DNA from: Papilionanthe hookeriana x Papilionanthe teres | Lineage: Eukaryota; Streptophyta; Magnoliopsida; Asparagales; Orchidaceae | Length of the DNA: 64,000 nt | Reading direction: 5' to 3' | NCBI GenBank assembly: GCA_022702705.1 | Contig: CM040423.1 | Coordinates: 125,625,852-125,689,851 of the forward strand | Shown here: piece by piece, positions 1 to 12,248 of the stretch | Layout: every line of letters starts with the position of its first letter | How positions within the stretch are numbered: position 1 is the first letter of the stretch | Translations under genes and position numbers: made by a program | The notes under the pieces: generated by a model | The model's database searches: none | What the model was told of the DNA's origin: nothing | What the model saw: the letters and a program-made list of their open reading frames with translations, nothing else

Positions 1-768
1 AAACGAAAGCAAGTAATGATAAACAAAATAAAAGTAAACACTTATCTGAAAATCCTTTCCACAAGACTAAGGAAGTTCCTCTGAAAATTTGACTCTTTGC
101 TAAACTACTCCTCAGAGCAAGTCTCCAAACTCCGATGACTCGAAAAACATACTTCAGATTTCAACAAAAATTAAACTAAAAGAAATAAAAGAAGTGGGAG
201 AAGAACTCTTAACTCCGACCCTCTTCTCCTTTCTACTCTCTACTCCTACTCTAAATAAAAAACTTAAAATGCAGTGGAAGAATCTCCTAAATTCCTCTCT
301 TCGAAATACAGTTAAAAGCCTCTTCAATTCTTCACTTCTTCACTTTTAAGACTCTCTTTAAATAGTGAACAAAAAGGTGCCTTGGTGTCTCTTCAAAATG
401 TGTCCAGATTCGATGTATCTACCAAGGAACGCACCCCTTCATTCAAATTTGCCTCCCAAAGGAAGTTATGAACGTTACTACCAAGAGTTGCATCCATTCC
501 CTTTTGAATTTGACTCCAAATCTAATTAAAGTTCAATTTATAACTGTGGCGGCTAAGCGCCGGCCCAGCGGTGCTTAGCCGCCAGTGCCAAATTTTTTAT
601 TTTTCATTTTTTTGCTCCAAATTTGATCCAATTTTGCTCCTTTCATCATGACCATCTATTTTTATCATACCTGCAGGAAAAATACAAAATACCTTCCATT
701 AAAGTGCAATATCATTAAAAATAGGTATAAAAATGTGCATAAAAATACTATATATTTTAGGTGTATCA
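1..768 (-). repeat. LTR of an Athila-type element (family B), partial, outer end
   Basis: This stretch matches the LTRs at 40304-42113 and 59486-61362 over most of its length and ends with the same plus-strand border, GGTGTATCA at 760-768. On the minus strand that is the TGATACACC start of the LTR. No polypurine tract follows it, so 768 is probably the outer edge of an element (or solo LTR) extending off the left side of the window. It keeps a GC-rich palindromic module at 545-590 and a TATTTAA-like box near 357-366 (minus). Confidence 0.85.
545..590. promoter_or_regulatory. GC-rich palindromic module in LTR-B
   Basis: Two GGCGGCTAAGCGCC-like units stand in a very AT-rich LTR. The same kind of module occurs in LTR-A and before accessory ORFs of elements A and B. 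At 61136-61184 the matching site of the other LTR-B copy has decayed mainly through C-to-T and G-to-A changes at CpG. Function is unknown. Confidence 0.6.
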
Positions 769-2157
769 ACAACCCATGACCTAAAAACCACCATAATGAC
801 CTCATTGATCACCTCATGACCCAAATAGACAAATTAGGTCAAAATGGTTAAACCATGACCCAAAATTTTTTGCATTGGCCTTATTGGTCATTCTTTGACA
901 TAAGTAATTGAAATTTGATCAAAACAATTCATACATGACATAAAAACAACCGCCCTAACCCCATTAGTCAACTCTTGATCTAAAAGGGTTAAAAATTGGC
1001 TAAAATGATTAACCCATGTCCCTTGACCATAAAACTCACTTCAAAGATAGACGTTGACATGATCAACTTGACATTGATCAAAATGACCAAAATTTAATCC
1101 AAAAAACACCACATTAACCCTTGGATTGACCTAAACATCAAAAATTAGTCAACATGTTCAATTTAAACCTTTAATGACAAAACACATAAACTGATAACTA
1201 AACCAACCATGACAAGGTTGAGCAGGTAATATTGGATACCCTTAGACTAGAATTGGTCAACTTGGGTCAACCTAGGTTAAAATTGGTCAACCCTTGTTAA
1301 AATTTATCAAATTGGTCAAAATACCCAATTTTGAACCAAAGATAATGAAATTAATCAAATAATTAATACCAAAATTATTTGGAGTAATTTATTGGCTAAT
1401 AATATGATTTCTAATATTTTTAATTAATGATATAATTAATAAAAATTAGAAATATAATTTTAAAAGTAATAAAATGGCATTATGACACATGTCATCATGT
1501 GTGATATAAAAGTCCCATAATTTTTTTTAAAATCAAAATTAAATTATGCAGAAATATTAGTGAGTCACCCATGACTCATTAAGACCCATTATGACATAAA
1601 TTAACCATGGCATAAATCAATTAACCATCTTGATTAACCTTGGATTAAGGGTCATCATTACAAAAAAAATGAAGTGGCATCTCCTCTTCATTTCAAAGCC
1701 ATGACTCACCTCTCCTTGACAATGAGGTGGCAAGTTATCTTAAGGATGATAAGCCATGCCTCATGGAACATCCAATGAGAAGAAAACACCACCTTCAATT
1801 TTTTTTACCATGGTTAACCAAAATAGAAATTCATCATGATCATGATGAGAGGGCTTCAAAGGCGGCAATCAAATATAATGTCCAAGGGAGATGATTTGGG
1901 TGAGTCACCATGCACCTCTACTATCACCTAATCAAGAAAGAAATTCAGCCATATCCACCTCCCAAGCGTACCAATAAAGGCAAGCCAATGCATGAATAAA
2001 ACATAAACCATGGGTAAACCACACATGGTTTACCCTTGGAAAATACAAATTCATCATTCCATAGCCTAAAATCCTATTCCAAAGCATTAATTGCAAAGCT
2101 AACAACTCCCCTAGATAAACCACAGCTAGCCCAAGCTTCTCCCATAGCAATCCTTGG

Positions 2158-2167
2158 CTATATAAGG
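2158..2167 (+). promoter_or_regulatory. TATA box of N1
   Basis: CTATATAAGG lies between the C/A-rich first part and the rest of N1. TATA-like boxes lie at the matching place in N2 (26335-26343) and, on the minus strand, N4 (56626-56634). This fits a U3-R border about 2.2-2.4 kb from the LTR start. Confidence 0.6.
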
Positions 2168-3599
2168 ACCCTACCTGAGAAGCCTATGATGAGAGGAGAG
2201 AAACCATATATAGTCAAACTCAACTCAATTCCTTTGACTCTCAACACAAAAAAACCCTCCTTAGGACCTCAACAATTGATCCCCAATGAAATCATACCTT
2301 GAAACCCTGTGAGTGATTCTAATTTGGCTAACCCGAGAGAGCCCAAAACCTTAAAAAACTGAACATTTCGAGGGTGTGAAGCCAACCACTCCAAATCTTC
2401 AAATCAATCATCCTAAATCCATCAAGTGACTATGTGATGAGAAGCCCAATAAAAATTGGCCATCCCCGTAGCCTCTGAGCCATTGATTGATCAAGCCCAT
2501 CTAACCAAGTTCCTCTTAATCAAAATCATACATGAACTCAATTTAACACCAAATTGAGTTGGGGAAAAGCTTTCTTAAGACCACGGGAAGCTTCCAAATC
2601 AACCAAATTGAGCTCAAATCGACTGTGGCCAAGCTATGGACTTTCCACTTTAATGTCATTTAGGTTTCACACTTTGTGAACGAAACTATTTCAAAACCTA
2701 TACATCGCTGTAAGGAAGAGTTCGTCGTCTCAAAATGATCCTATAGAAACAAATTTCACTTGATTTCATCAAGAATCGAGAGAGAACTTGTTCCTAGATC
2801 ATGGACAGTCTGCGGGATTAGAAGAGAAGAAGACAATGAACCTAGACGGTCTGTTCCAGTGTTTTGGAAACGAACCGCCTGATTAAAATAAACCTGATCC
2901 ATTGTTCGAATTCCCATAGCTGATCAGCCACGTTTTAAGAATACGAGGACATGAATATCCCCCAGAACATTTTAAGCTAATTTGGATTTAAATAAATCCA
3001 GATTGACCTTAAAAACTTCAAAATTATATATCTTGACATAGAGAATTAAAAAAAATAGGACAAAAATACCCCTGAACTCATCATGAAGAGAAGAAAATTA
3101 TGAGAACAAAATCATAATTTTATTCTCTATATTTAGTTTTTAAATAATTAAATACTCTCAAGAGTATTTTAATTATTAAAAATTATTTACAAAACAGAAA
3201 AATCTAAAAATTGTGGTGAATTATCTCTAAGCCCTTAAGAATATCCCCTGATCTTTCCTAAGCTAGGATTATCTTCTAGGAGATAATTTCTTAATTTTTA
3301 AGACACTTTGTAATTATTTTTAACAGTAAGTATAAAAATGAAAATTAAGGAAAAATAAAATTGGAAAATGTTTAGGAAGTTTAAGATGACAGACAATAAT
3401 CTTAAAATGACAATTTTTAAGCCCTTAGACAATTTTAAATGACATGTTAAAATTAAGGTTAAAAATTATTAATTATAAATTAATAATTTAAAACCCTCAA
3501 AATCATCTCCTAACCCAACATAGCACCATTTCACAATGGACTAAGTTAAAGTTGAGTCTAACCCAAAATAAACTTAAGATAAGCCTTAATTTGGTTTAA

Positions 3600-6500
3600 A
3601 AGAACAAAGTATACCTAATTAAAGCCTTAATTAACCCATTAAACCTTAATTACATTAGGTTTAATACAAAATCAAACTTTAATTAAGTTTAAAGACATAT
3701 TAAACTTAATTGATCTATTAATCCTTAATTACAATAGGTTAAATACAAAATCAATCTTTAAATAAGTGTAAAGACATATTAAACTTAATTATTTTATTAA
3801 AATTAATTATATTATGTTTAATCTAAAATTAAACTTGAATTAAGTTTAAGGATATATTAAACTTAATTAATTTATTAAATATTAATTACATTAGGTTCAA
3901 CCTATATTAAACCTAATTAATTAACCTAAACCTTACTTACATTAGGTTTAAGTAAATATTAAACCCTAATTATATTTAACCCACATTAGACTAGATTAAT
4001 CAACTTAAACCTTACATACATTAGGTTTAAGTAACTACTAAACCCTAATTAGGTTTAACTCATATTAAACCTAATTAATTAACTTAAACTTTACTTACAT
4101 TAGGTTTAAGTAAATATTAAACACAAATTAGGTTTAACCCACATTAAATTTAATTAATCAACTTAAATCGTACATACATTAGGTTTAAGTAACCATTAAA
4201 CACTAATTAGGTTTAACCCACATTAAGCATAATTAATTAACTTAAACCTTAAATACATTAGGTTTACGTAACTATTAAACCTTAATTAGGTTTAAACCAT
4301 ATTAAAATCTAATTAATTAACTAAAACCTTACCTATATTAGGTGTAAGTAACAATTAAACCCTAATTAAGTCTAACACGTTAAACTTAACTAAACTATTA
4401 AACATTAACCAATAAGGTTTAAGTAAACCTAATCCTTATTTAGGTCTAACACATTAGATTTAATTAAACAATTAAACCTTAACTAATTATGGTTTAATAA
4501 AACCTAAACCCTAATTAGGTCTACAAACTAAACCTAATTAAACTATTAAACCTTAACTAACTAAGGTTAATAAATTCTAACACATTAGACATAAATAAAC
4601 TATTAAACCTTAACCAATTAAGGTTTAATTAAACCTAAACACTAATTAAGTTTAACACATTGGAATTAATTAAACTATTAAACCTTAACTAACTAAGGAT
4701 AGTCAAACTTAAACCCTAATTAGGTCTAATACATTAGACTTAATTAAACTATTAAATCTTAACCAATTAAGGTTTAAGCAAACTTAAACCATAATTAAGC
4801 CTATCACATTAGACTAAATTAAATTATTAAACCTTAACTAAATAAGGTTTAATCAAACTTAAACCCTAATTAGGTCTAATAAATTAGACTAAATTAAGCT
4901 TTTAAACCTTAACCAAATAAGGTTTAATCAAATATAAACCAATATTAAGTCTATCACATTAGAATTAATTAAACTATTAAACTATAACTAACTAAGATTT
5001 AATCAAACTTAAACCATAATTAAGTCTAACACAATAGACTTAATTAAACTATTAAATCTTAACCAACTAAGGTTTAATCAAACATAAACCATAATTAAGT
5101 CTAACACATTAGACTTAATTAAACTATTATGCCTTAACCAAGTAAGGTTTAATTAAACTTAAACCATAATTAAGTCTAACACATTAGACTTAATTAAACT
5201 TTGAATCTTAACTAACTATGGTTTTTCAAACTTAAACCATAACTAAGTCTAACACATTAGACTTAATTAAACTATTACACCTTAACCAACTCAAGTTTAA
5301 TCAAACTTAAACCATAATTAAGTCTAACACATTAAACTTAATGAAACTATTAAACTTTAACTAAGGTTTAATCACACCTAAGCCATAGTTAAGTCTAATA
5401 CATTAGACTTAATTAAACTATTAAACCTTAACCCTAGATCAAATCATAACTTAAGTCAGAACCTATCTTAGGTCCAACATGACATGAGCCTAAGTTAACC
5501 CAAATTTAACTTAAGTCTAACCCATATCAGACTTAAGCTAAACCTAACTTAGGTACAATATGACATGAACCTAAGTTAACTAAAACTTAACTTGGGTCTA
5601 ACCCATATTAAAATTAAGTTAAACCTTACTTAGTTTCAACATGATATGAATCTAAGTTAAAAACTAAACCTAACTTAAGTCTAACCCATATCGAACTTAA
5701 GCTAAACCTAACTTAGGTTTAATATCACATGAAACTAGGTTAACTAAAACTTAACTTAGGTCCAACCCATATTTGACTTCAGTCAAACCTAACTTAGGTT
5801 CAAACATGATATGAATCTAAGTTATATTAAACCTAACTTAGGTCCAACCCTTATTGGACTTAAGTCAAAACTAACTTAGTTTCAACATGACATGAATCTA
5901 AGTCAAAATAAACCTAACTTAAGTCTAACCCATATTGAACTTAAGTCAAAACTAACTTAAGTTTAACTCACATTGGACTTAATTTAAACTTTGGATCAAT
6001 CTGACATAAACCTAAATTAAATCCAAGCTATAACATAAGTTCAACTCATATTGAACTTAAGTCAAAACCAAACCTTAGGATTAATCTAACTTAAACCTAA
6101 GTCAAACTCAAAAAAATTTTTGGTTCAACCCATATTGAACCTAACCTAACTTAGGTTCAATCTAAATTGAATCCAAGTTAACCAACATGATTAAATAAAG
6201 AATATTAGATTCAAATGACATTGAGTCTAATTATCAGATTTCTAATGAACTAAAGACTTTTAGCTTCAAATGATATCAAATCTAAAATATTAAAATCTAC
6301 TTTTGTTAGATTTTAGACTTAATAATTTTAGATTCAAACAAAATTGAATCTAAAATATCAAAATCTAACTTCTTGTTTGATTTTAAGTCAAATCAACATT
6401 AGACTTAATATATTTAGATCGAAATGACATTGAATCTAAAAGTATAAAACCTAACTTTTTGTTATATTCTAAGTCTAATCAACAAATGACATAACATGTT

Positions 6501-6690
6501 TAGATTCAAATGATATTGAATCTAAAATAATAAAATCTAACTTTTTGTTAAATTTTAAGGCTAATCAACATTAGACTTAACATTTTAGATTCAAACGACA
6601 TAGAAACTAAAATATTAAAATCTAATTTTTTGATTATATTTTAAGTCTAAATCAATATTAAACATAACATTTTTGGATTCAAATGACATC
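3600..6690. repeat. Degenerate tandem array with 75-88 bp period and telo-boxes
   Basis: Repeating TTAGGTTTAA / CCTAATTAGG words recur at regular steps. Anchors near 4052, 4131, 4210, 4289 and 4369 give 79-80 bp. Anchors at 4721, 4796, 4871, 4946, 5021, 5096 and 5171 give exactly 75 bp. From about 5470 the step is 80-84 bp, and from about 6415 it is 84-88 bp. Six exact AAACCCTAA words occur at 3961, 4040, 4357, 4506, 4711 and 4861. The array continues for a short way after element C (35626-35690). It lies in the last half of N1; N2 and N4 carry a pentanucleotide tract in a comparable place instead. Confidence 0.85.
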
Positions 6691-6691
6691 G

Positions 6692-8643
6692 TGACCGTGA
6701 CTTTTTGTGGTGATAAAAATCAGTGTAATTGATTAATAATAAAGTCACTTATATCAATGTAAGTATACGTATCACTCAAGTAATACGGGGCTCTAGTGGA
6801 GTCCTGGTTATCGATCCCACAAGGAAGCGAGATAAAAGGTCCTTAGTAAAATTCAAGTCTACTAAAATTACTCCTTAATTTGTAATGTCAAATAAAATGA
6901 TGTTTTATCTAGCAACTACTCCTAAATGCAAGTGTTAAATGTAAAGATAGTAACTGCAACTAAATGCAAATATTAATTCTAAAGATAACCCTTTTTGGAT
7001 GAATTGGTTTGGAAAATTTTGAGATACTAAAGACTAGTATTCTTATGGAATGAAATTGATAATGTATAGGAATGAGATGCATTAAATATTGTATTTGCCA
7101 AATAGGAGCAATCTTATTCTTTACCTTTTGTTCCAGGCATAAAGAATATTGACAAATCCTATACTTGTTTATTGAATCCGTGGCTAGGCTGGGATGATAC
7201 CGGCTCTTACTTTGGAGCTCCCACGTTCCCCTCCCTTGAGGGCTAACATCTCCACTTAAGTACTTAAATAATAGGACTGAATTGGGGATTTTAGTCTGTC
7301 ACTCTAAAATCTCCACTCCTGCGTCTAATAATTATATTTCCCTATTTAGTTGCATTAAATCCCCATGAACTTCACCATCTATGGAATTTGAATGTGGTTC
7401 AAACTTAGTTGTAGAAAGCATAACCCTCTCAGATATTATGTTTTCACAATGAATTTTAACATTACAACAGGCTTAATTGCAATGTAAATGAAGTGCAAGT
7501 AAAAACCATCACATTTACATTTAAAACTTCTTCTAGCATCTATCTCAACATCCTACACATGATTCCACTCATTATAAAAGAAAAGTAAGAGGAAAAGAAT
7601 GGCATAATCTTCTCATGCCACTATTTCCAAAGAAGAAGAAAGAGTAAGAGAGATACGTCACAAAGAATGAAAAAAACACAATGGAAACATCATTTAACCA
7701 AAGCAAATCCACTATGTAAGTGTTTACAAAATCATAAGATAATGAAGAACAATACTTAGCTTTTTCCCTTTGAAAAAAGATGAAGATCTCTCCCACAAAG
7801 TCTTTAGTCGATCCATGCAAGGCTAGTTCAATCCCTTACAAATTCTCTCAAAATCTCCTCTCCAATCTCTCCAAATGGGTAGAAATATACATTTGTACTC
7901 CTAATCTAAGAACCCTAAACATTCTCCAAGTTTTTCCTAGCATTCCTCTCTTATTTTCTAACCTTCCTCTCCTATTTTTCTCCATTTTTATAACCTAAAT
8001 TCTCCAATTTAAAGATTATGGATGAATTTTTAAGAGTTCTTTTAAGAACTTCTTCAAAAAAGCATCCAAACACGTTGAATTTCGGCCTAAAATTGCTAAA
8101 AGTCAGTTCATAGTCGTTTGGGACGCTGTCGGTAGGTTCAAGGACGCTGTTGGCGAGCTTTTCCATCATTTTTTGGCCTTCTCAGGAAAATCTCACTGTT
8201 GGCAAGCTCAGGCTACCATCAGTGAGTAGACTACTGCGTAGCTCAACCATTTCGCTCCGCTTTAGCTCCGTTTTAGCTCCGTTTTAGCTCCGTTTCAGTT
8301 GGGTTGCATTCTTAAAAGATAGCCCTACAAAATAAGCATAAAAATAACCTTTGTTTAAAGTGTAATTTCATTCAATAATATGCAAGAAGTGTAAAAGAGA
8401 TTAAGCATAGAAAGACTTATCAAAAGGTGTCAGGGCAAAATTTAATTTCTTGCTCGTTTTTGCTCCAAATTGCACCATTTTTGCTTCCTTTTGTTCCAAT
8501 CACCATTTTTGCTTCATTTTACTCCAATCACCATTTTTTGTACATAAAACCAAAAAACATAAAAAATACCTTCCTTTAAAGTTTAATATCACCAAAAACG
8601 AGTAAAATCATATAGCAAAAACATATATTTTTTAGGCGGGTCA
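6692..8643 (-). repeat. 3' LTR of element C
   Basis: It pairs with 33731-35620. On the plus strand it begins TGACCGTGACTTTTT and ends GGCGGGTCA. Near 6762-6822 it has the block shared by LTRs A, B and C (a run around GATACGTATACTT and a TGGGATCGATA word). A short 12 bp tandem repeat around GCTCCGTTTTA lies at 8254-8297. The open reading frames in it are short and not conserved. Confidence 0.9.
8254..8297. repeat. 12 bp tandem repeat, about 3.5 copies
   Basis: The unit TTTAGCTCCGTT repeats head to tail. The matching place in the other LTR-C copy (about 35263-35303) has diverged copies, so it was present when the element inserted. Confidence 0.8.
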
Positions 8644-8970
8644 AAATCTCATAAACAACTGTTACTTGTCCTCAAGTAACACTATAACTTTAAAAACCAA
8701 ATATATTGACTTGTGACTGTGGGTTTCAATAGAATTTTATATAATTTTGTCATAGAAATATTATAGTATAATATAGGAGAAATTCTAGCAAATCAACCTA
8801 GGACTAGAGCGTAAGAATATCTCATATTCAACTTAGGAATCCTAATTTTCTATTTAATATAAAAGTTATTGAAACTTGGCAAACTAAAAATTCAAAGAAA
8901 GTATAAAAATAGAATTTTAGCACCTTATCTATACCAATTTAACTAATACCTTTTTAAACAAGAATAAGCT
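8644..8970 (-). other. Element C, 3' non-coding end before the LTR
   Basis: This is the internal sequence next to the 3' LTR of C. The polypurine tract expected by comparison with A and B (AAGTTTGGGG) is badly decayed here. The hairpin just upstream of it (8661-8680) is intact. Element A is inserted at 8970/8971, and the sequence resumes at 21360. Confidence 0.75.
8661..8680 (-). promoter_or_regulatory. Conserved hairpin next to the polypurine tract (element C)
   Basis: GTTACTTG and CAAGTAAC form a perfect 8 bp stem with a 4 nt loop. The same stem occurs at 19551-19570 (A) and 42134-42153 (B, one G-U pair), each time directly before the polypurine tract. The role is unknown; a signal for plus-strand priming, packaging or 3' end formation is conceivable. 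Confidence 0.75.
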
Positions 8971-9933
8971 TGATCAATGAAAAAATACCTATTTTTATGC
9001 CTTGATTTTTATCAAATTATTAAGGATATTATGCTTTAATGAAAGGTATTTTTGTGTTTTTCGATGTAGGTGATGAAAAAATGTTCAAAAAGGAAAAAGG
9101 ATGTAAAAGGAGCAAAAATGGAGCCAAAATGCCAAATTGCCAAAATAATGGGCCTGGCGCCTAGGCGCCAGAATTCGGCGCCTAAGCACCAGCTCGATAC
9201 CAAATCTGTGACAGTTTTTGTAACTACTTTGGGCGATTATTTTGACGGTTAGAGCGCTTATTGGACCATCTAGAAGATTAGCCATTATTCTTATATTATA
9301 GGACATGCGATATATTCTATTTAGACGCTTGGAAATGGTTTGGATCGCGAAGTGGTGTGATCCAAAGTGAAGAGGGGCGAAGAACTGGACATCTAATAGT
9401 GTGAGCCTAGATTAACCCATTCTACTGACAATACATTCAGAACTGATCTATAGATTAGTCAATGTTCTTTATACTATCGCGCGAAAGTAAATAATAGTAA
9501 TGCTTCTATTTGGAGAATACCATAAATTTATAATCTCCACAAATATTATATTATCTAAAAAGTCTGGATTAATTGAAAGGAAGAAAGTTGTTTGCTTATT
9601 ATTATTTATATCACTCATTATTTCATTATTGCTTTAATTCTGAATTTAGTAAATTAAATATTAAATTTATAACTTTATAAGAAATACATAAAAATAAAAT
9701 TAAAATATTTAAAAATCTATAAACCTCCTCGTGGGATCGATACTGGGGTCTTTATTTAAAGCCCTATATTACTTGAAGCGATACGTATACTTGCGTAGTA
9801 CCTCTAGTGCGTAAAATATTTTCCATAAAATTATATTTATATACACTAGCCGCTATTATTATCTGGGTCAAAGTATTGGCTATAACATATTTTTGAAAGC
9901 ATAAATTACTGCATTATTCGCGGATCGAGGTCA
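8971..9933 (+). repeat. 5' LTR of element A, with an internal deletion of about 800 bp
   Basis: It matches the 3' LTR at both ends but lacks the part corresponding to about 20020-20805. The junction lies near 9386-9392, where both break points carry a (G/A)GAC word, suggesting deletion between short repeats. The lost part includes the TATA box (20137-20145 in the 3' LTR), so this LTR has no visible core promoter. It keeps one GC-rich palindromic module (9151-9193). Confidence 0.92.
9151..9193. promoter_or_regulatory. GC-rich palindromic module in the 5' LTR of A
   Basis: TGGCGCCTAGGCGCCA at 9155-9170 is a perfect 16 bp palindrome, followed after GAATTC by a second, near-palindromic unit. Related modules occur in other LTRs and before accessory ORFs. 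Confidence 0.7.
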
Positions 9934-9939
9934 AGATTT

Positions 9940-9957
9940 TGGCGTCGTTGCCGGGGA
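9940..9957 (+). other. Primer-binding site, tRNA-Asp type (element A)
   Basis: TGGCGTCGTTGCCGGGGA lies six bases after the LTR. It differs at one base from the tRNA-Asp-complementary site known for Athila-type elements. It primes minus-strand DNA synthesis in the family. Confidence 0.9.
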
Positions 9958-10148
9958 GGCAAACTTTTAGATTTTAAATATTTATTTTATTTTTATTTTA
10001 TTTATTTCTTTTATTGTCAAAATACAAAAATATAAAATACAAAAACATTTATAAAAAAAAAATAAAAAAACACAAAAATAACAAAAATAAATAAAAAAAA
10101 GTAAGTAGAGATTTTATTTCTTGCTATTTTTTTTTACATTTACTTTTT

Positions 10149-11816
10149 ATGCGTAGTTCTGGTTCTGAAGGATTATTACCTTTTGACTCTGAATTAGAAA
10201 AAACTGTTAGAAGAATTAAAAAAGGAAAACAAATTCAAAAATATCAATAGATGGCAAATTTACATAACAATTTACAAAATCCAATTGAAATTAATGAGCA
10301 AAATGTTTACAAACATTATGAGATTATGTTAACCCTACAGTTGATGAACTTCATAATAGTATTCAAATACCTGCTGTAGATGCTAATTCTTTTGAGCTTA
10401 AACTGTCTATTATTTAAATGTTTCAAAATAATCAATTTGGGAGAACACCAAATGAGTATCCAAATTTACACCTTGCTAGTTTTTTAGAACTTTCTTATCT
10501 CTTTAATAGATAAAGCAAAGATGTTGTTGAACTCATTAGCAATAGGTTCTATTAAAATATGAGCTGAAATGGCACAAAAATTCCTTGCTAATTATTTTCC
10601 TCCTTCTAAAACTGCTAAATTAAGAAATGACATTACTTCATTTAGTCAATTTGACGGGGAGACAATTTATGAAACATGGAAAAGATTTAAAGAACTATTA
10701 AGAAAGTGTCCTCATTATGCTTTACCTAATTAGTTAATTATTCAAAAATTTTATAACAGACTTATTGGATCACTGAAATCAATTATTGATGCTGCTGCTG
10801 GAGGTTCTTTAATGGATAAATCATTTGAAGAAGCTAATACTTTCATTGAAGAAATGGCTAACAATAATTTTCAATGGCCTTCTGAAAGGATTAATCCTAA
10901 AAGAATGGCAAGTATTCATGATAACGAAACCTTTTCTATCTTAGCTTCTCAAGTAGCTGCAATATCTAAGAAATTAGATAATTTTGCTATCAATGTTTCA
11001 CATAACAACTCTGCTAAAAGGGAAGATTCTCAAACTATTGAAACTTTACAAGCTATTGCTAGTAAAAATAACCCTTATTCAAATTATTATAATCCTGGAT
11101 GGAAAAATCACCCTAATTTTAACTGGAATAATTCACAACAACAATGGGCTGATAATCAATCTCATCCAACTAGAAATTGGAACAATCTAGTAAATTCAAA
11201 CTATAAACCTCCTGGATTTAATAATCAACAGAAAAAGTTATATTTAGAAGAATTAATTTTACAACTGAGTAATCAATTAGAAAATTAAAACAATATTATT
11301 CGTAATATTGAGAATCAAATGGGACAAATCGCTAATTTAATTAATTACAGACCTCCAGGAACACTTCCTAGTAATGTTGAAATCAATCCAAAAGAAACTG
11401 GAAAAGAACATGAACATGCTAAGGCTGTGCAACTTAGAAGTGGAAAGGAATTAAAAGAAAGAATTCAGAATGAAATTGAAAATGAGATTGAGGTTGAAGA
11501 GATTGAAAAACCTAAAGAAACTCCTTCTCATAGTAAAGATCAGACTGTTATTCCTATTAAAGTGGAAGTTGAAAAACCACCACCACCTTTTCCTCAAAGA
11601 TTAAAACAACAAAAGCTTGATCATCAATTTTCTAAGTTCTTTGAAATTTTTTAGAAACTTACTATAAACATACCTTTCATTGAAGCTTTGAAACAAATGC
11701 CAACTTATGCAAAATTTATGAAGGATATTTTAAGTAAGAAATTAAAATTTGAAGCTTTTGAAACTGTTGCGTTAAGTGAAGAATGTAGTGCAATAATTCA
11801 AAAGAAATTACCTTAG
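10149..11816 (+). pseudogene. gag: gag of element A (broken)
   Basis: The start is the ATG at 10149, about 190 bases after the primer site, with the same first residues (MRS-GSEGL) as gag of element B. The capsid-type Retrotrans_gag region is seen around 10450-10850 (ending in a GGSL motif, then the FQWPSER run near 10875). An Asn/Tyr-rich part with PGWKNHPNF follows at about 11090-11120, and a Lys/Glu-rich tail after 11320. Stops at 10247, 10417, 10512, 10732, 11286 and 11652 break it. Gag forms the particle that packages the element RNA. The reading frame is mostly held between stops, so decay is mainly by base changes. Confidence 0.88.
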
Positions 11817-12248
11817 AAACTTAAAGATCCTGGAAGTTTCACTATACCTTGTGCTATTGGAGAAAAATTTTGTGGAAAAGCTTTATGTGATTAAAGAGCA
11901 AGTATTAATCTCATGCCATTTTCTATTTTCCGAAGGTTGAATTTAGGATAGATTACTCCCACCACTGTAACCCTTTAGTTAGCTATTAGATCTATCACTT
12001 AGCCTAAAGGAGTTATAGAGGATGTTCTTATTAAAGTGGATAAATTTATTTTCCCTGTGGATTTCATTGTACTTGATATAGAAGAAGATAAAGAAATACC
12101 AATTATTTTAGGGAGACCTTTTCTAGCTACCGGATGGGCTATGATTGATGTGCAAAAAGGAGAATTAACTATGAGAGTTAATGATCAAGAGTTTAAATTC
12201 AATGTCCTTAAATCAATGAAGTACCCTGATAAAGAAAAATGCTATTGA
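11817..12248 (+). pseudogene. Aspartic protease domain of element A (broken)
   Basis: The family motif with the catalytic aspartate in an LCDLGAS context is present only in part: the Asp codon is at 11889-11891, the next codon is TAA, and the glycine is changed to arginine. Downstream, the flap and the IPIILGRPFLAT run (about 12097-12130) and the MIDVQ-G-LTMRVNDQ end are well kept. The family protease cuts the Gag-Pol polyprotein. This copy cannot work because of the stop inside the active site motif and others after it. Confidence 0.88.

Larger units (their letters stand above)
769..6691 (+). mobile_element. N1, left part: giant non-coding LTR-like unit
   Basis: There is no credible ORF over this stretch. 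It matches the forward orientation of N2 (24088-31410) in order: a C/A-rich, G-poor first part with many ACCCATGACC-like words, a TATA box, a moderately GC-richer part, then AT-rich sequence. It resumes after element C at 35626 and seems to end with CAACA at 36521-36525. The left end is outside the window, beyond the LTR-B element. About 6.8 kb of it is visible, in line with the 7.3-7.5 kb of N2 and N4. I read it as a solo LTR of a Ty3/gypsy family; a non-autonomous derivative is the alternative. Confidence 0.55.

Noticed and set aside
1932..2302. Two overlapping frames in N1
   Set aside because: They overlap on opposite strands across the TATA box region, with no similarity to known proteins and no conservation in N2 or N4.
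3961..4869. Telomere or interstitial telomeric repeat
   Set aside because: Single AAACCCTAA words recur at 75-150 base steps but there is no run of TTTAGGG units.
7572..8169. Frames in LTR-C, and the similar ones at 34009-34656
   Set aside because: LTR sequence; the two LTR copies do not keep the same frames.
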